A stretch of 64,000 bases of DNA from contig NZ_SUMD01000015.1 in assembly GCF_005049235.1 (NCBI RefSeq), forward strand, positions 1-64,000, given 5' to 3'. Positions 61,376-64,000 of this stretch are shown one piece after another. Numbering within the stretch: position 1 is the first letter of the stretch; every line of letters starts with the position of its first letter. The notes under the pieces were generated by a model. It saw only the letters and a list, made by a program, of their open reading frames with translations. It made no database searches and was not told the DNA's origin. A program made the translations under genes and the position numbers. The stretch is from Rhodococcus oryzae (GTDB taxonomy: Bacteria; Actinomycetota; Actinomycetes; Mycobacteriales; Mycobacteriaceae).

Positions 61376-62355
61376 GACGCAACGCTCGCTTGCTCGGGTT
61401 CCTCGTCCTCGGCCCTCGTTCCGGTCAGTGCCAGGAACACGTCATCGAGCGACGGTCGGCGCAGCGCGATGTCGGCGAGCGGGATCCGCGCGATGTCGAG
61501 CCGGCGCAGCACCTCGGCGAGGGTCTGCGCGCCGTACTGCGCGGGAATCGAGAGCCGGTCGTGTCCGGTCTCGGTGATGTACTCGGGCGGGACCAGGCTC
61601 ATCAGCACATTGAAGACCCGAGGCAGGTCCGCGAGCTGCACGGGCACGACCTCGCAGTAGCTGCCACCGGTGCGCTCCTTGAGCTGGTCGGCAGTGCCCT
61701 CGGCGATCACGGTGCCCTTGTCGATGACCACGATGTTGTCGCTGAGGACGTCGGCCTCCTCGAGGTACTGCGTCGTCAGCAGGATGGTGATGCCCTGTGC
61801 CTTGAGATCGGACACCAGCGACCACACGCCCTGACGGCTGCGCGGGTCGAGACCGGTGGACGGCTCGTCCAGGAAGACCACCTCGGGACGGGTGACCAGC
61901 CCGCAGGCGATGTCGACGCGCCGCCGCATGCCGCCCGAGAATCCGGACACCTTCCGGTCGGCGGCGTACCCCAGATCGAACTGGCGGAGGAGTTCCTCGG
62001 CGCGGGCCTTGGCGGACTGCTTGGTCAAGCCGAGGAGCCGCCCGAAGAGTACGAGGTTCTCTCGGGCGGTGAGTGATTCGTCCAGCGCCGCGTACTGACC
62101 GGTCGTCATGATGCTGCGTCGCACGGAGGCGGCCTGCGCCACCACGTCATGGCCGGCCACGAACGCGCGGCCCGAGTCGGGGCGCAGCAGCGTCGAGAGC
62201 ACGTTGACCGTGGTGGTCTTACCTGCGCCGTTCGGGCCCAGGATGCCGAGCACGGTCCCTCGGGGAACCTCGAAGCTGACGCCGCGCAACGCGTGCACGT
62301 CGCCGAACGACTTCGTGATTCCCTCGACCAGGACGGCAGAGTGGGGTGAAGGCAT
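61372..62355 (-). CDS. ABC transporter ATPase (DrrA-like daunorubicin-resistance family)
   Basis: 327 aa nucleotide-binding subunit that powers export through the two permeases encoded next. Walker A GPNGAGKTT at residues 40-48; signature FSGGMRRRVDIA at about 135; Walker B VVFLDEPSTGLD at about 158; a C-terminal extension of about 90 residues typical of DrrA proteins. ATG at 62355 has no clear RBS and CATACT lies 7 nt before it, so the transcript may be leaderless. Homologues export antibiotics or, in mycobacteria, PDIM lipids. Confidence 0.92.
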   Translation of the reverse strand: MPSPHSAVLVEGITKSFGDVHALRGVSFEVPRGTVLGILGPNGAGKTTTVNVLSTLLRPDSGRAFVAGHDVVAQAASVRRSIMTTGQYAALDESLTARENLVLFGRLLGLTKQSAKARAEELLRQFDLGYAADRKVSGFSGGMRRRVDIACGLVTRPEVVFLDEPSTGLDPRSRQGVWSLVSDLKAQGITILLTTQYLEEADVLSDNIVVIDKGTVIAEGTADQLKERTGGSYCEVVPVQLADLPRVFNVLMSLVPPEYITETGHDRLSIPAQYGAQTLAEVLRRLDIARIPLADIALRRPSLDDVFLALTGTRAEDEEPEQASVAS

Positions 62356-62544
62356 GCACGCGAGTATGTCATGCGTCCACTTCGCGGGTGGTCGACAGCG
62401 CTGGATTCGTCACATGTTGGGGTTCGGTTTCCCATCTCGCGGACTCGATGTCGCGGCGAGTTCGCCCGCCCCGGTGTTCCGCCGGTCGCTCACCTGGGAT
62501 TTCGGCAACTAAGTTAACCCTGAATCTGGCATCAATAACAATCT

Positions 62545-62550
62545 TATGAT
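62545..62550 (+). promoter_or_regulatory. Candidate -10 box for the MpaB-family gene at 62627
   Basis: TATGAT, one base from consensus, in the AT-rich stretch 62510-62600 that contrasts with the GC-rich surroundings. No good -35 box is seen at 16-18 nt. The rest of the 271-bp gap between the divergent ABC operon and this gene shows nothing else recognisable. Confidence 0.3.
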
Positions 62551-62626
62551 CCCGCATATTGCAGTTGACCACAGCTTTCTATCGGCACATCGAAACGTAT
62601 GGTGAACAGCGCCGTAGTGTGGTTGC

Positions 62627-63430
62627 ATGACGATCATGACTCGACGGGCGGCAGTGACAATCCGAGATCTGGCGGGCGAGGGGATCATGCTCGCGGCGGG
62701 CGGGCGGGCGATCCTGCTCCAGGTGGCGAATCGTGGCGTCGGTCACGGGGTCGCGGACCACAGTGATTTCGCCTATCGGGCAGTCGACCGGCTGCGGACG
62801 ACGATGACCTATATATATGCAGTCGTCTACGGCACCGACGAGGAGCGCGCGGCTGTCATCAGGATGGTCAACAAGGCGCACGCCAAGGTGCGCTCGGATG
62901 ACTACAACGCCTTCGATCCGCAGCTCCAGCTGTGGGTGGCCGCCACCCTCTACGAGAGCGCCGTCACCCTGTACGAACGCGTCTTCGGCAGGCTCGACGA
63001 CGCCAATGCCGACGCCCTGTACCGCGAGTACGCGATCCTGGGCACCGCGCTGCAGGTGCCGGACGGACTCTGGCCGCGCGATCGTGCCGAGTTCGCCGCG
63101 TACTGGAAGCAGCAGATCGACGGTGCCGAGGTGGACGCGAAGGTCCGGGCCGTCTCGAGGAACCTCTTCCATCCGGTCCGGGCGCCGTTCCTCATTCGCG
63201 CGAACCTGCCCGCGTATCGGTGGCTCACGACGGGGCTGCTGCCCGAGCGATTGCGGCAGCAGTTCGAGCTGCCCTGGAACGAGCGGGACCAGCGCAGGTT
63301 CGATCGGGTGATGACACTCGCTTCCTGGGTGTACCCCCGGATCCCGAGGGTGATCCGGCACGCGCCCAGGTCCGTCTATCTCTTGGACATGCGTAGGCGG
63401 CTGCGCTCGCGGGGCTCGCTCGCGGCCTGA
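62627..63430 (+). CDS. MpaB-family oxygenase (DUF2236), third copy
   Basis: 267 aa. It shows the DUF2236 block RLRTTMTYIYAVVYGTDEER, VNKAHAKVRSDDYNAFDPQL, QLWVAATLYE, and LGTALQVPDGLWP, close to the gene at 22092. Predicted haem-dependent oxygenase of unknown substrate; no signal peptide or membrane helix is obvious. Start ATG at 62627; an ATG at 62636 is a weaker alternative and neither has a strong RBS. It is divergent from the ABC operon and convergent with the DUF4442 gene. A link to the NRPS product is possible but unproven. Confidence 0.85.
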   Translation: MTIMTRRAAVTIRDLAGEGIMLAAGGRAILLQVANRGVGHGVADHSDFAYRAVDRLRTTMTYIYAVVYGTDEERAAVIRMVNKAHAKVRSDDYNAFDPQLQLWVAATLYESAVTLYERVFGRLDDANADALYREYAILGTALQVPDGLWPRDRAEFAAYWKQQIDGAEVDAKVRAVSRNLFHPVRAPFLIRANLPAYRWLTTGLLPERLRQQFELPWNERDQRRFDRVMTLASWVYPRIPRVIRHAPRSVYLLDMRRRLRSRGSLAA

Positions 63431-63449
63431 GGGGCGCAGCCGCCCGCGG

Positions 63450-63926
63450 CTACTTCGGGCTCACCCAGATGGTGATGTCCGCATGCACCACCTCGGTGCC
63501 TGCCTTGTCATAGAGCGCGACGGACACCACGAGGTCCGTGCCGGAGGTGATCTCGGCGAAGTCCGGGAGGTCCGGCACCGTCGCCACGGCGCGCAGCCCG
63601 GTGTCGGCCTTGGCGAGGTACCGGGTGTTCATCGACTTCGGGATCCATCGGTGGGAGGTGGGCACCGTTGCCTCCGCGAGCATGCCCATCGCCGCCTCGG
63701 CGAGGTTGCACGCGGCGATCGCGTGGAAGGTGCCGATGTGGTTGTGCACGCCCCACCACTTGGGCGCCCTCGCCTCGCAGAGCCCCGGCTCGAGGCGGGT
63801 GACGTGGGGGAGCACTGTCGCGAAGTAGGGCACCCGCAGGCACATGCCCAGCGAGAACAGCGCCCCGCCGATGCGGTTTCGGGGGAGCTTGAGCCAGCCG
63901 CGGTAGGTCGGTGTCTGTAGCGTCAT
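63450..63926 (-). CDS. Hotdog-fold protein, DUF4442 family (PaaI-like thioesterase relative)
   Basis: 158 aa. The pattern KWWGVHNHIGTFHAIAACNLAEAAMG followed by PTSHRWIPKSMNTRYLAKADT is typical of the DUF4442 branch of hotdog proteins, which resemble acyl-CoA thioesterases (N-H-GT segment and an alpha helix starting at the NLAE stretch visible). Probable role: hydrolysis or binding of an acyl thioester. There is no Shine-Dalgarno; TAAGAT lies 7 nt before the ATG, suggesting a leaderless mRNA whose promoter is covered by the palindrome at 63936-63951. Confidence 0.82.
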   Translation of the reverse strand: MTLQTPTYRGWLKLPRNRIGGALFSLGMCLRVPYFATVLPHVTRLEPGLCEARAPKWWGVHNHIGTFHAIAACNLAEAAMGMLAEATVPTSHRWIPKSMNTRYLAKADTGLRAVATVPDLPDFAEITSGTDLVVSVALYDKAGTEVVHADITIWVSPK

Positions 63927-63935
63927 GGACGCTAT

Positions 63936-63951
63936 CTTACTTTGGAGTAAG
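63936..63951. promoter_or_regulatory. 16-bp palindromic operator over the promoter of the DUF4442 gene
   Basis: CTTACT-TTGG-AGTAAG: perfect 6-bp arms around a 4-nt centre, sharing the TTACT-N4-AGTAA core with 23038-23053. On the minus strand it overlaps the -10-like TAAGAT of the DUF4442 gene, so binding would block transcription. It may also control a rightward gene starting beyond the window. Confidence 0.6.
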
Positions 63952-64000
63952 TTACTGTGCGTCCGGCCGCCCCGGATCGGATTTGAACTCCTGGCCGGTC

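Noticed and set aside
63438-63451. AGCCGC-CC-GCGGCT hairpin between the third MpaB gene and the DUF4442 gene
   Set aside because: Short stem with no T-run, partly inside the DUF4442 stop; too weak to call a terminator.
63961-64000. Segment GGATTTGAACTCC at the right edge, resembling the T-arm of a leftward tRNA
   Set aside because: The flanking bases do not form the required 5-bp T stem, and the rest of a cloverleaf cannot be seen before the window ends.

Overview
The window reads as chromosomal DNA of a high-GC mycolic-acid actinomycete. Rhodococcus is the best guess, with Nocardia, Gordonia or another Mycobacteriales genus possible. The reasons are very high GC coding sequence, a complete yrbE/mce operon, tandem wax-ester synthase/DGAT genes, several MpaB/DUF2236 (Lcp-like) oxygenases and a very large NRPS system. 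No species can be named from sequence reading alone.

Layout. 1-1.4 kb: the 3' end of a first NRPS gene (end of an A domain, carrier domain, thioesterase). 1.4-8.9 kb: lipid and aldehyde metabolism. An acyl-CoA dehydrogenase and a GntR/FCD regulator are transcribed leftward; an aldehyde dehydrogenase, an MpaB-family oxygenase and two WS/DGAT acyltransferases run rightward. The divergent promoter region between them carries two strong inverted repeats. 8.9-13 kb: a tandem (two-domain) TetR regulator, a PaaG-like crotonase and a FadD acyl-CoA synthetase. 13.1-23 kb: a tightly coupled operon yrbEA-yrbEB-mceA-F-mas-mpaB, predicted to build an Mce lipid importer. 23-59.6 kb: two NRPS genes. 59.7-62.4 kb: a leftward DrrABC-type ABC exporter (ATPase and two permeases), separated from the NRPS genes by a 21-bp-stem bidirectional terminator. 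62.6-64 kb: a third MpaB-family gene and a leftward DUF4442 hotdog protein.

The NRPS pair is the main feature. NRPS1 (C-A-T-E-C-A-T-C) and NRPS2 (8,824 aa; A-T-C-A-T-E-C-A-T-C-A-T-C-A-T-E-C-A-T-E-C-A-T-TE) form a nine-module line with a starter C domain, so the expected product is an N-acylated nonapeptide with D residues at 1, 4, 7 and 8. Module 3 is split between the two proteins, with its C domain on NRPS1 and its A domain on NRPS2. At the split each protein carries a 74-residue truncated A-domain head. The two heads are 49% identical without gaps and may be a docking pair. Modules 1-6 alternate between two A-domain types, as if a two-module unit had been duplicated.

How the genes may work together (inference): the FadD or other lipid genes could supply the acyl chain, the NRPS pair builds the lipopeptide, and the ABC system exports it. 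A 16-bp palindrome (TTACT-N4-AGTAA core) occurs upstream of NRPS1 and again over the promoter of the DUF4442 gene at the right edge, suggesting one regulator for both. No MbtH, phosphopantetheinyl transferase or tailoring enzyme is visible in the window.
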